The position numbers and the translations under genes are program-made. Shown one piece after another: positions 33,240 to 44,706 of a stretch of DNA of 64,000 nucleotides. This DNA comes from Symmetrospora coprosmae (taxonomy: Eukaryota > Basidiomycota > Cystobasidiomycetes > Symmetrosporaceae), in NCBI GenBank assembly GCA_008802785.1, contig VUYT01000046.1, forward strand, positions 1 through 64,000, given 5' to 3'. How positions within the stretch are numbered: the first letter of the stretch is position 1; every line of letters begins with the position of its first letter. Under the pieces are notes generated by a model. That model was given only the letters and a program-made list of their open reading frames with translations. It ran no database searches and was not told the DNA's origin.

Positions 33240-35538
33240 ATGGCGTCTCCCGTGCCTTCTTCTTCCTCAAAGGGCAAGGCGCCTATCCTGTGCCAGGCCG
33301 CGACCTCGTTCAAGAAGAAGCCCGGCTCGCTCGTCCTGAGCAGAAGCCAGCTGGCATGGGAGAACAGCAGCAGCAACAAGGAGGCAGAGCTCACGTTTGA
33401 TGTGCGGAGACTGAACTGTGAGTCCATACTCATCACTCCGTTGAAAGCGGATCCGGGAGAAGCTGAGGAGCGGTGGCATCTCGCGCCGGAAGCTCTGTTC
33501 ATGTCGAAGGAGGGCGGAGCGAAGGTCGTCCTCAAGGTCGGCGTACTCGACATCATAGGCGGTACGAACGAGGACAGCTACAACTTCACGTGAGTGTGCC
33601 TGTTTAGCCTGCGGTCCGGCTGGCAGCTGACGGAACTGACTGACTCTGTGCAGCTTCACCTCTGGCCCTTCTGCCGTGTCGGACCGCGAGCACTTCAAGC
33701 GCGAGATCTCGACCATGATAGCGAGGAACCGGGCGCAGGCGTCTTCGAATGCTGCAGCGCAGGCCGCAGCAGCGGCTCCTGGGCCGAGCACAGCGTCGAG
33801 TGCAGCCCCATCCCCGTCTGCAGGCGGCAGCGGCGGCGCTTCTGACGCCTTCAATGGGCTGCCTAGCCCTGCGCAAGTAGCGGCACAGGCATCGTCGGTG
33901 CTCGCAAATGGCAGAGCCTCGCCTGCGCCCGGCTCCTCCGCCACCCCTGCACCGGCAGCTGGTCCGACCGATCCGACAAAGGACTGGACGCTGCGCCAGA
34001 GACTGCTCAAGACGAACCCAGAGCTGCTCAACCTGCACATTGAGCTTGTGCGCACGGGCCAGATCACCGAGGAGGAGTTCTGGGAGGGCAGAGAGTATCT
34101 GCTTCTAGCCGAGTCTGTCGCCGTCTCGCAGAAACAGGGGCGGAATGCCATCATTGTCGACCCTAGGCCGGAGCAGGGCGAAAACGGCGAGACAAAGATC
34201 AAGCTCAGTCAGCAGCTCATCAAGGACATTTTCGAACAGTACCCCATTGTTGCCAAGGTCTATAATGACAATGTACCCGAGCCGGTCAGTACAGGATGCA
34301 GCCTGTCGGAGCGCTGCGCTGGGCTGGGGCTGATGGCAGGGTAAACATCTGGCTTCCACCTGCCATTCATAGCTCGCAGAAGCCGAGTTTTGGCATCGCT
34401 ACTTCCACTCGAAGCTATTTGACCGGCATCGGACGTCAGGGCGGAGCAACCTCGGCACCGGCTCTTCATCTGGCATCGAAGACGACATCATCTTCGACCG
34501 CTATCTCGACGATGAGGACGACGATCTCGAGCCCAAGAACCTGCCAGCGCATGCTGTGGAGAACGTGTATCGCCTCCTCGATCTGGCAGCCACGGAGGAG
34601 GACCATGGCGAGACCGGAAACGCGAAAGATTACACCATGCGCGCGGGCGGGCAGCGGAAGAGTCTTCCTCTCATGCGGCGCTTCAACGAGCACAGCGAGA
34701 GGCTGTTGACACAGGCGCTGTACGTGCGATTGAAGCGATCATGTCAATGGGCAAAACTGACGGGCATTACTGCCTTTCCGATAGCGGTGCGCAAGAGGCA
34801 AGGACAACGATCGATGGTGGAGATGCAGGAGCTCGAAAGTACTATGACGATATCATCCTAGAAGATCTGCAGGGCGGACAGACGGACACCTTCATCCCGC
34901 TAGATGTGCGCGACCGCGAGAACATGTATGAAGGGATGGGCAGCGCCGGCACAACAACATCCGACAAGGAGAATGACGGAGCCAATCTGGATGGGGTAGC
35001 AGGAAGCAGGAAGCGGCGGAGACTGGATACAAACGAGGAGCAGGCTGTCTGGGAAGAGTCGGAGCACGCCTTGGCACACTGGCAGCCGGATCTCGGCAAG
35101 GGCTTCCACTTCTCTCGGAGTAGCGCACGCCAGGCCCTGCAATCGCTGCACACGCACAACACGGCAAGGCACTCTGGCTCGAGCGGCGTCTCTTCCTCGA
35201 AACAACAGTTCCCGGAGACGGTCCTGCGCAGCATGCTGTCGTGCCAGGCGTCGGCCAACGAGTTCCTCCGCCACTTCTGGTCGGCCATTCTCCCGTCGAA
35301 CCCGTCCGACTTTGGCTACTCGGCAGCGAGCATGGCTGCTCCTGCGCAGAAGGCGGCAAAGGCAGTCAGGATGATGGGGTACCTCGAGAAGACGCAGGAG
35401 CGCGTCGACACCATCGTGCAGCAGTCTCAGATCGTGCCTGGGACGGACGCGGTGGCCGTTAGGGAGGCACTGGAGCCGTGCCTGATGGCCGTCAGGAAGG
35501 CCATGGCGTTCTACAAGGCCAAGCTGGGAAAGATATGA
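33240..35538 (+). CDS. TFB1: TFIIH subunit TFB1/p62
   Basis: Core subunit of TFIIH for RNA polymerase II transcription and nucleotide excision repair. Exons: 33240-33589, 33654-34288, 34380-34719, 34785-35538, giving 692 aa. The N-terminal PH domain spans about residues 15-125 (ELTFDVRRLNCESILITPLK, then RWHLAPE and NFTFTSGPSAVSDREHFKRE). Two BSD domains follow: the first around WTLRQRLLKTNPELLNLHIE and TEEEFWEGREYLL, the second after DNVPEPVKAEFWHRYFHSKL, rebuilt across intron 34289-34379 with a GTACAG donor. C-terminal blocks include YYDDIILEDLQ, IPLDVRDRENMYEG and a final helical region (STASVR-like, ending FYKAKLGKI). The first ATG after the divergent promoter was chosen. Cyclin H of the same complex lies 21 kb to the left. 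Confidence 0.93.
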
Positions 35539-36028
35539 CAGCGGCACTTGTAGACTGCTGTTGTTACCAGGAACAGGCAGATGAAGCTCCCAGCGGCGGC
35601 CGTGTTCCGATCCGATCACTGATCAGATTATGAGATCAGATCAGATAGCGGGCTGTACGCCGCGCAATGACCTCAAGTGATCAGAGTGGGAAGGCATGAG
35701 TGCAGAGCCTTCCTTGTTGTACTTGAGGCGAGTACGACGCACGCGCATGAAGCATCGCCTAGCGTCACCTCTGCCCTTGTGCGTGTCACCCTTCCTGTGA
35801 GCCTAACTCCGCCTCTTGAAGCCGCCCGACCGCTGGAACCGACCGCAGCCGAGGTGATCCGCTGTCCGCGTGCGCGTGCGCCCGGCCGCCACGACCCACC
35901 CCCTCGACTCACTTCTTCCCTCATCTTGGCCCCACCTGCACTCATACGGGCCTGTCCACACGAAGCCCTTTCGGACAGATCAGCACTGGGGATAGCGCAG
36001 TCAGCGGCTCCTCACGCTCAGAGCCGCC
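35539..36028. promoter_or_regulatory. Upstream region of the ABC transporter gene
   Basis: 490 bp between TFB1 and the ABC transporter, both plus strand. A small cluster of GATCAGAT-like repeats lies at about 35612-35645. No coding sequence recognised. Confidence 0.4.
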
Positions 36029-39000
36029 ATGTCCTCGCCGCAGCAGAGTGGAGGGACTCCGCTTGGCCTGGGTCACGGGCTGAATCGACCTGAAAGTCGC
36101 CTCAGCTCGGTCGCATCCGCCTACTACACGGACGAAGGCGATGGCAGCTTCACCGATGCTGGCACCATCACCCCAGGTGCTCGAGACACCGAGACTGAAT
36201 CTCAGTACTTTTCCGATGCGCGCTCCAACCTTCCCAACCAGTCGACAGCCAGTTTGGCCGCTGCCCCTCCTTCTGTCAGGCACTTCGCGCAGACACCATC
36301 GCAGCAGCAGCAGCAGCCAGACCCATACTATGCTCATACTGCGCACGCTGTGCCTGCAAGTGCGAACGAGCAGCTCTCCGACGGTCTTGGGGTTGTCGCC
36401 CAAACCGCCCCTGCTCCTGCCAACGACCAAAGTCATGCACCGACACCTTCGACAGCTCAGGCTCACCAGTCTTCAGACTCGCCACGCGCCTCTATCGACG
36501 ATGCTACGCGTCGTGCCTATGAGGAAGACCCTATCAGGGATGCAGAAGCTAGCGGGAAGGGCGAGAAGCTTGGCGTGGCGGAAGGAGCAGCGGAGATTGT
36601 CAACCGCCAGGTTGCCATGGAGGCACCCCTGAAGCCGGTTGATGGGTACGCTCTGGAGTCTGGGCAAACTACCACCAACCGGGCCACCGTCGATGATACC
36701 GTGCCGCGCGGTCAGCCTGTCACAGAGAAGCCAGTCCCTTCTCCCGTGTCCTCCACCTCAAGTCGCGACAGGCGGGACGACACGATCGTCGACATCGAGA
36801 AGAGGCCAAGCAAGAGAGAGATGTCCGAGAAAGACTCTGATACCGTTGAAGAGAACGAGAAGGGCAAGAAGAAGAAGGGCAAGAAGGCGAAGAAGGAGAA
36901 GCCGGTCGCACCGGAGGACAACCCGGACCTAGCCCACTTCACCCCTGAGCAGAAGAGGATCATTCTCGCGCAAACAGAGATGGGCAACGAGGGCCGCACC
37001 GTGACGTACTTTGATATTTTCAGGTATGCTACAAAGGAAGAGCTCGCCATCAATCTTATTGGCTTGATTGCAGGCGCTGCAGTGAGTCGCGACAACGCGA
37101 GTAAAGCTACCAACGGGAAGAGCTAAAGAGTCATGCCTTGCCTATGTCACCAGGCCGGAGTCGTCCAGCCTCTGATGACGATTGTCTTCGGCAACCTCAC
37201 GACGTCGTTCACGGGCTTCGCCAATGCCCTGGCACTCGGCCAAGATCCTGCACCATTTCGAGACTCGCTATTCTCGCAGGTCAACCAGTCGTCGCTCTAC
37301 CTCGTCTACATTGGCATCGGCACATTCTGTACCACGTACATCCAGATCTTTACGTGGACCTGGACGGGCGAGCGTATCACCCGGCGGATCCGAGAGGCCT
37401 ACTTGCGGAACGTCCTGCGCCAGAACATCGGTTTCTTTGACAAGCTGGGACCGGGAGAAGTCACTACACGAATCTCTTCCGACCTCAACATGATCCAGAG
37501 CGGAATTTCGGACAAGGTCCCAATGGGTGAGCCCTGCACGTCCGCATCCTACGCTGTGCCGTTGGCGGACATCAGGCTGAAAGTATGCTGCTCTGCCCAG
37601 CCGCCCAATACCTATCGCAGTTCGTCGCCGGTCTCACCATCGCATATGTCAAGAATTGGAGGATTGCGCTGGTCCTCAGCGTGATTCTGCCGTGCATCAT
37701 GATCGCAGGTGGTGTTATGGGCGCCAGCGAGTCGCGCTTCAAAACCAAGGTGAAGCCATCACGTTGGACACCTGTGGGCTTTGCAGAAGCTGACGTTGAC
37801 GTTGTCGCGCTGTTGCAGATGCTTGCTTTTGTTGCCGAGGGTGGTACGCTCGCGGAAGAGGTTATCTCGTCCATCCGGACCTCGAGGGCATTTGGCACCG
37901 AGCACAAGCTCGTCGAGCTCTACCAGATCCCGAACGCCAAGGCTCTTTATAACGGACGTCGGCTGGCTTTCTGGATCGCCGTTGGCTTGACGAGTGAGTT
38001 CACGCGTCTCATAAAGGCTCGCCTCATGCACAACGCTGACCTGCGGACCTATGCCTCGGCCTCCCGGCAGTCATGTGAGTCAGGCAGTCTGATATGCTAC
38101 GACAAGGAGCGACACGGACTGAGCGCCTTCTTCTATCTCGCCAGGTTCTTCTGCATCTACAGCGGCTACGCTCTTGCTTTCTGGTGGTCATCGATTCTCA
38201 TCGTTCGGGGACAAGCCATATCGGGCGATGTCATCACAGTCATATTTGCGGTCTTGATGTGATCTGAGTCCATTTGAGCGTTCCCCGCGGTCGAAGACCA
38301 AAACGCTGATGCCGCCTGCCTGCTCTTACCTAGAGGGAGCTTCAGCTTGACTCTTCTAGCCCCAAACATTCAGGTCATCGCTGCCGCTGTAGGAGCTGCC
38401 AACAAGGTCCTTCACACCATCAGGCGCGTACCGCCCATCGACTCATCTAGTGACGCCGGTGCGGAACCTTCAATCGAGGGAGAGATCCGTCTGGAGAACG
38501 TGTCTCTATGGTATCCAAGTCGGCCCTCCGTCAAGGTACTGGATAACTATAGCGTCACGTTCCCGAGGGGTCAGATCACTGCTCTCGTGGGAAGCTCGGG
38601 CAGTGGCAAGAGCTCCGTGATCTCGCTCATCATGCGCTTCTACAGTGAGCTGGGACAACGCCTTTCGACTTCATTGGGATCCGGCTGAGTCTGGCCCATA
38701 CTTCACGCAGACGTGCTCGATGGGAAGATGTATCTCGACGGCAGGGACCTGGTCGACGTCAATGTCCGCCATCTGCGTGCCAATATTGGCTACGTCCAGC
38801 AAGAGCCAGTTTTGTTCGCCACAAGCATCTGGGAAAACGTGGCTTACGGTCTAGTCAACACTGCCTTCGAGGGCGAGTCCGAGGAGGTCCAGCGCAAGAT
38901 GGTCAAGGCTGCTTGTCAGCTGGCCAACGCCGACACCTTTATCACCAACCTCCCGGACGGATACGACACCTCTATCGGCGAGCGAGGTATGCTCCTCTCC

Positions 39001-41817
39001 GGCGGCCAGAAGCAGCGCATTGCCATCGCTCGCGCCGTTGTGTCCAACCCACCAATCCTGCTGCTCGACGAAGCGACTTCAGCTCTCGATACGACGAGCG
39101 AGGTCCTGGTGCAGAAGGCGCTCGATCAAGCTGCCACTGGACGAACGACCATCACTATCGCCCACCGACTGTCGACCATCAAGGAGGCGCACAAGATCGT
39201 GGTCATGTCCGCCGGCAGAATCATCGAGTCTGGCACGCATAACGATCTGCTGTCGAATCCCGAAGGGGCATACGCCGCGCTAGTCAAGGCGCAAACCCTG
39301 AAGGAGCAAGACGAAGCTGCTGAAGCAAGCGAAGACCGGACTGAGGGCGACACAGATGGTAGCTTGGAGCGGCAGGAAGCTCGTGAAACAAGGGAAGCCG
39401 AGAAACGTGGCACGCTCAAGCGCAGCGGTACCGGTAGATCGGAGGCGAGCGCCATTCTCGAAGAGCAGAAGCAAGCCAGGGAAGAGGAAGAAAAGAACCG
39501 CAAGGAACCCGGCCTTGTTCGGTTGCTCTATCGGCTCATCGCCAGCATTTGGGAGGTCAAGCTCCACTACTACCTTGGTACGATCGCTAGCATTGTCTCT
39601 GGCGCCTCATATCCGGTTTTCGCTATCCTGCTGTAAGTCAGGCTGACTTGGGTTGCGGCGGACTGTACGATGACTGACTCGCTTCACGCGGAATGAACTT
39701 TTCAGCGGAGGACTCACTGGCGTCTTTGGTTCCATCACGAACGAGGAGCTACGCTCGGGAGCCAATCGACTCGGACTCTACATGTTCATTGTTGTGAGTG
39801 ATGCTGCTAGTAGTGTCCGCCGTGATTTGCGGCCATTACCCTTCCACAGCCTAACGCCTGGCCCTTTAGGCCATTGTCTCGTCTCTCGCCAGCTTCGTAC
39901 AGACCTACTGCTTTGGCTACACCTCGGAGTACCTCGCCAAGTCTCTTCGCAGCCGGCTTTTCGCGGCTACGCTCCGGCAGGACATCTGTTTCTTCGATGA
40001 AGATAAGAACAATACTGGCAATCTGACCAGCGCCATCAGCGAGAAGCCGCAGAAAGTAAATGCAGCTTGCGGAACCACGCTTGGCGTCATTCTGCAGGGA
40101 ATGGTGACCGTCGTCGTTGGCTGCATCGTTGCGCTTGCCGTAAGTCACTTTCGAGCTCGAGATGCTCCGAATTCCCGGGAGCTGATGCAGCCGTCTCGAT
40201 TCCGCAGTATGCATGGAGAATCGCACTTGTCGGTATCGCTCTCATTCCTCTAACATTGTCAGCGGGCATCATTCAGCTCAAGGTCGTCAATCAGAAGGTA
40301 TGGCCGTACTCCGCGACGCGCGCGCGACGAGAACCTTAGCTAAGAAGGTCCTTCCGCGGCATGCCTTACAGGATGAGAAGACGCGCAAAGCACATAGCGC
40401 ATCGTCGCAGATGGCTTGCGAGCAGGCTGCAGCCATCCGTACTGTCGCCAGCCTTACGCGTGAGCAAGGTGCCTGGGAGACATACTCGGAATCTCTCGGT
40501 AGGCTGCGGTCATGATCAGTTGTTCAGCTATAGTAGACTCTGCTGATACCTCGGTTCTTGCACTCCTCGCTCAGATGGTCCTATGCGAGTCAACAATCGC
40601 ACCGCCGTCTACTCGAACGCTCTTTTTGCGTTCAGTCAGGCATCACTCTTCTTCATCCTATCTCTACTATTCTGGTTCGGTAGCAGACAGCTGGCAAATG
40701 GCAACGTCCAGAGTGGAGACTACTTCGTTGCGCTCATCGCGACAGTTTTCGGAGCTACCCAAGGTAAGGAGCTGCCCTTGAAGGCCCGCTAATCCTCAGC
40801 GCTTCCGCCACAGTGGTTAGGAAGCTTCTGTGCGCGCTTTACTGACGCGCGTTGCCTACAAACATGACAGCCGGAGGCGTTTTCGTCTTTGTTCCAGACG
40901 TCTCGTCGGCGAAGTCTGCTGCATTGGCCATCGTGCATCTTCTCGATAACGAGGTCGAGATTGACGCGAACAGCAAAGAGGGCAAAATGATCGACGGTGC
41001 TCAAGGCGAGCTCGTCTTCAGGAACGTCCACTTCCGCTACCCAACTCGACCAGGCGTTCGCGTACTACGCGGGCTCGATATCACGGTCAAGCCTGGGCAG
41101 TTCGTGGCTCTCGTCGGGCCATCCGGTTGCGGCAAGAGCACCATCATCCAGCTCGCAGAGCGCTTCTATGACCCTCTCACTGGTTCTGTCGAGCTCGATG
41201 GCCAAGACTTACGTTCACTGAACGTGAAGAGCATGCGAGAGAATCTAGCGCTCGTTAGCCAAGAGCCAACATTGGTAGGTCATGCTTTGTCGCGTGGGCC
41301 CAATGATCTCACCCTCTAACGCTATACAACCCCTCTCGTGCAGTACGACGGAAGCGTTCGCTTCAACATCACACTCGGAGCCACGCAGGAGGTCTCGGAG
41401 CAGGACATCATTGACGCTTGCAAGAGCGCCAACATCTATGATTTCGTCATGACTCTCCCGGACGGACTCGACACGCTCGTCGGCGGCAAGGGAAGTCAGC
41501 TCTCTGGTGGACAGAAGCAGCGTGTCGCCATTGCGCGTGCGCTAATCCGCAACCCGAAGGTTCTCTTGCTGGACGAGGCGACCAGTGCGCTCGACTCGCA
41601 GTCAGAGAAGGTCGTGCAGGCGGCACTCGACAAGGCGGCCAAGAATCGGACAACGATCGCTGTCGCGCATCGACTTTCAACGATTCAGGGCGCGGACGTC
41701 ATCTACGTCCTGAAGGACGGCCGAGTGGCCGAGAGCGGCAATCACTCGGAGCTCATTCGCAAGAAGGGCATCTATTTCGAGCTCGTGCAGCAACAAGCTC
41801 TCGAAAAGAACGCTTGA
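36029..41817 (+). CDS. ABCB-type full multidrug transporter (P-glycoprotein/Pmd1-like)
   Basis: Plasma-membrane efflux pump with the order TMD1-NBD1-TMD2-NBD2. Fifteen exons: 36029-37081, 37154-37526, 37601-37749, 37819-37993, 38071-38074, 38145-38258, 38334-38644, 38711-39632, 39706-39793, 39870-40139, 40208-40297, 40372-40498, 40575-40763, 40871-41274, 41344-41817; about 1580 aa. A hydrophilic N-terminus of about 340 aa (ends in a K-rich run) precedes helix 1 ([20 protein letters not shown]). NBD1: [38 protein letters not shown]2: [35 protein letters not shown]. All catalytic motifs look intact. The 4-nt exon (38071-38074) is needed to join AVGLT to [14 protein letters not shown] in frame; a single-intron alternative inserts an unlikely hydrophilic peptide in a helix. 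Substrate unknown. Confidence 0.92.
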
Positions 41818-41943
41818 TGAGTGGAGGGCTATGCTGGTCTTCGGAGTTAGGGCGAGGTGGTGGCGTCTATGTACTGCTCTTGCTGCTGGTGTTCCAATCT
41901 AGATGCTCTAGGCACGTCTAATCTAATATCACTCTCGCTTATC

Positions 41944-42971
41944 CTACTGCTTGATGATGACACGGATCTGCTTCTCTGCTGTCCACTCGAAGCGCACACT
42001 ATCGAGATTCTCGACAAGATAGTGCGGCTTGAGCTGCTCGAGCTCGGCCCGTGTGTGGCTGGTGCAGACGGCAAGGACAGTGGCGCCCGCATCCAAACCG
42101 GACTTGATGCCGGAAGGGGCATCCTCAACAACCAAACATTGCTTCGGGTCCTTGTCCAGCATTGCTGCACCCTTGATGTACGGCTCGGGGTGGGGCTTCC
42201 CGAAAGTGCAGTCCTCTGCTGTGAGGAAGTGTGATGGCGGAACAATACCCGCAGTCTTGAGGGCGCTTGAAGCGTACACCATAGTGGCTAGCAAGGCAAC
42301 AGACAGACGCAGTAAGCGATAGTGCTGTGCGCCGGCTGCTCGACTGCCTCACCTGATGTGCAGATTGCATAGTGCTCCTCCGCCTGAGGTTCGCTGCGGA
42401 TCTCCGCAAGGATGCGCTGCACGCTTGGCAAGATAATGAGACCCGTCTTGCCTTCCACTTCGAGAGCTCGCGCATCTGCATGGGCCATCGAAGTCAGGAG
42501 CTGGCCCGGGGTTCATGCGCGAGTAGAGGCGCCCACTGTTCACGATCTCGGCCTCGAACTCGACCGTAAGAACGGCGATCTGCTCCTGGGTCGCATTAGG
42601 GAACCACGTCTTCATGTTGTCCGCCGTCCTGATTCCTTTACCGAAAAACAGACAAGGAGGGTCAGTCATGAGCAGGTGTAGGGATGAAGCGTTAGTCCTG
42701 GCCAAGCCTTGCGGGATCCAACGGGCGGCCAGCGCACCATGAGGATGCCTGGTCAGCTCAAAGTCGTGCTGCTTCGCAAAGCTGATGTACGTCCTGTCCA
42801 CAGCAGGGGTGCTATCCACAAGGGTGCCTGCAAGTGTGTGCGCGCACAGACCGCAAGAAAAACAGCGTATGGAGGCGCGCTTCAGCTCGAAGCGCAATTT
42901 CGGCCTCATTCGCGACTGGAAGACGGACCATCCATATCGAAAAGCACAGCAGACACTGTGAAGTCAGCCAT
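41944..42971 (-). CDS. HAD-like sugar/polyol phosphatase (GPP1/DOG-type)
   Basis: Haloacid-dehalogenase phosphatase of the glycerol-3-phosphatase / 2-deoxyglucose-6-phosphatase group, cytosolic. Exons on the minus strand: 42971-42929, 42827-42738, 42635-42537, 42475-42353, 42287-41944, giving 232 aa, the usual size. Motif I VLFDMDGTLVDSTPAV (nucleophile Asp; split by intron 1) is followed by HPHGIRTADNMKTW, where GIRT is typical of GPP1/DOG enzymes. Then come motif II region AICTSAT, motif III Lys in FGKPHPEPY and motif IV VVEDAPSGIKSGLDAG. It could dephosphorylate glycerol-3-phosphate (osmotic stress) or a sugar phosphate; sequence alone does not decide. It is divergent from the enoyl-CoA isomerase gene, 252 bp between starts. 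Confidence 0.9.
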
Positions 42972-43223
42972 TGTGACGGCCAAGCAGGGTTGATGGTGCG
43001 CAAGAGGGAGAGAGCGCGCGCGCTCGAGACGTTCGCGTGGGTGCAGGCTCATGCGTCGGATGTTCTCCGATGAAATGCCGAGCCACGGCATTCGCGGCCG
43101 GCAGGCCTGCCGTCGCCGGAGCCGGGCAGCACGAGAGGACAAGACGCTTCTTCCCTGTTCGCATCCTCCCATCTGTACAGCTGATCCACTTCGTTTACTT
43201 TTATCTTCAGCCTCCACACTGCT
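42972..43223. promoter_or_regulatory. Divergent promoter, HAD phosphatase / enoyl-CoA isomerase
   Basis: A 252-bp intergenic gap between two start codons facing outwards. Both genes must share this short region for initiation. A pyrimidine-rich stretch lies just upstream of the isomerase ATG. Confidence 0.5.
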
Positions 43224-44310
43224 ATGGTCTCGGCACAGAGCCTCCCGAAACTTCCGAGCGTGTCCCTCGAGTTGCGCGGAAAGGGCCAGATCCTGCATGC
43301 GATCCTCAACACTCCCAAAACGTACAACTCGTTCGATGACCAGCGGTGTAAGGCTATCCTAATCTCTGCTCCGTCCGTCTCCCTCGCTGAAGTGTCTGCT
43401 TCCTTGCGACAGACCAGGTGCGCATTTTCGGACAGGCCCCGCATCTGCAGACTTCAAGCCCTTACTGACTGTTTGCCGCCTGCAGGACCTCATCGACGCC
43501 TTGAACTGGGCCGAGACAAGCAAAGATGTGAAGGCTGTTGTATTGTGAGCGATCTCGCTGCATCGTATGCTGTGGGCTCCGCCGACACCAAGATCCAGGT
43601 CGGCCACGGGCAAGTTCTTCTCCTCAGGCGCCGCACTCTCGCAGGAACGCCTAGACGCAGTCATGAGCGGCAAGCTCCAGAATAACGGCATCAGTGCCAG
43701 CATGGCAGAGTGAGCGCTCCGATCTCGGAAGGATTGATGGTGCTTGGATTGATGTCCACCTTTCAGGAAATACATCGACGCGCTCATCGACTTCCCAAAG
43801 CTGCTTGTCTGCGCTATCCAGGGTCCAGCATACGGCATCACCGTGACGACGCTGCCCTTCTTCGACCTGATCTACTGTGCGCCGGAAGCTACCTTCACGA
43901 CGCCGTTCTCCGTGCTTGGCATATGCCTCGAGGGGTGCAGCTCCCTCACCTTTCCAGCGGTTCTGGGCCCGTCCCTCACGACTCGGCTGCTGTACCTCGC
44001 CGAGACGGTGCCTTTGAAGGACGTGCTCTCGCACGCAAACGGGTTTGTCACGGCGGTCCTGCCAGCCGAGGGTATTCAGGAGGAGGTTCTGTCCCAGCTC
44101 GAAGCGCGGCTGGAAGGGCTGTCATACCACAGCATCCTGGCCAGCAAGGGTCTCGTGAAGAGCGAGAGTGTGAGGAAGATGCTGCACGACACCAATCGGC
44201 GCGAGATGGCGGTGTTGGCGGAGAGGGTGAAGTCGGAGGATCACAGGATGGCCCTGACGCGCTTCCAGGAGAGGCGCAAGAATAAGAAGGCTGCTGGTGC
44301 GAAGCTGTAG
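43224..44310 (+). CDS. Peroxisomal enoyl-CoA isomerase/hydratase (ECI-like)
   Basis: Crotonase-fold enzyme, probably delta3,delta2-enoyl-CoA isomerase for beta-oxidation of unsaturated fatty acids. Exons: 43224-43347, 43413-43417, 43486-43544, 43599-43709, 43767-44310, giving 280 aa. The C-terminal AKL is a canonical PTS1 peroxisome signal. Core motifs: ILNTPKTYNSFDDQRYQDLI, SATGKFFSSGAALS (oxyanion hole), VCAIQGPAYGITVTTLPFFD (second oxyanion hole) and CLEGCSSLTFPAVLG with the usual acidic Glu. The second exon is only 5 nt (ACCAG) and restores FDDQRYQDLIDAL; without it the frame breaks. It is divergent from the HAD phosphatase and convergent with CDC26. Confidence 0.9.
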
Positions 44311-44385
44311 ATAGAGCCATCAGCTTCTGCTCGATGTCCCAAGCGCGTGATGATTCACCACGCACCTGGACGCGCCTGCCTGTCC

Positions 44386-44706
44386 TCAGAGCCCAATCCT
44401 CGCCTCTCGGGACCTGCCAGACCGGTGATTGCGGGCTTGCTCTTCGGCCTGGACAAGGCTGTCGTCCGCAGAAGCAGCAGCGGCGGTGCTACTGCCAGCC
44501 TTCCCCTTCCCTTTGCCCTTGCTCTTGCTGACGGTCGTCTCCTTGCCCTGTGACGGCCCCTGCCCCTCGACCTCCATGCTGCCTTGCTCGGCCTCCTCTC
44601 GCTGACGCTGCTCCTTGGCTTCGCTCAGCTTCTCCGCGAGGAACGCCTCGAGGTCATCAATGTCAGATTGCCGTAGAGGGATGGCAGATGGAGGGCGGCG
44701 TATCAT
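44386..44706 (-). CDS. CDC26: Anaphase-promoting complex subunit CDC26
   Basis: Small APC/C subunit that stabilises the TPR subunit CDC16/APC6. An intronless frame of 106 aa. The start MIRRPPSAIPLRQSDIDDLE matches the CDC26 N-terminal signature (M-x-R-R-x-P-x-x-I/L...DIxxxE), which is the part buried in APC6. The rest is charged and disordered with a KSKGKGKGKAG tract, which is usual for this poorly conserved family. A 3' exon cannot be ruled out, but no strong donor is visible. It converges on the isomerase gene, 75 bp apart. Confidence 0.8.
   Translation of the reverse strand: MIRRPPSAIPLRQSDIDDLEAFLAEKLSEAKEQRQREEAEQGSMEVEGQGPSQGKETTVSKSKGKGKGKAGSSTAAAASADDSLVQAEEQARNHRSGRSREARIGL

Noticed and set aside
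33267-34202. A 311-codon minus-strand frame opposite TFB1
   Set aside because: It is antisense to the PH and BSD domains of TFB1, which are clearly coding on the plus strand; no domain is visible on the other strand.
36029-44310. ABC transporter, HAD phosphatase and isomerase as a metabolite or detoxification cluster
   Set aside because: The genes are differently oriented, lack a core biosynthetic enzyme and include ordinary primary-metabolism functions.
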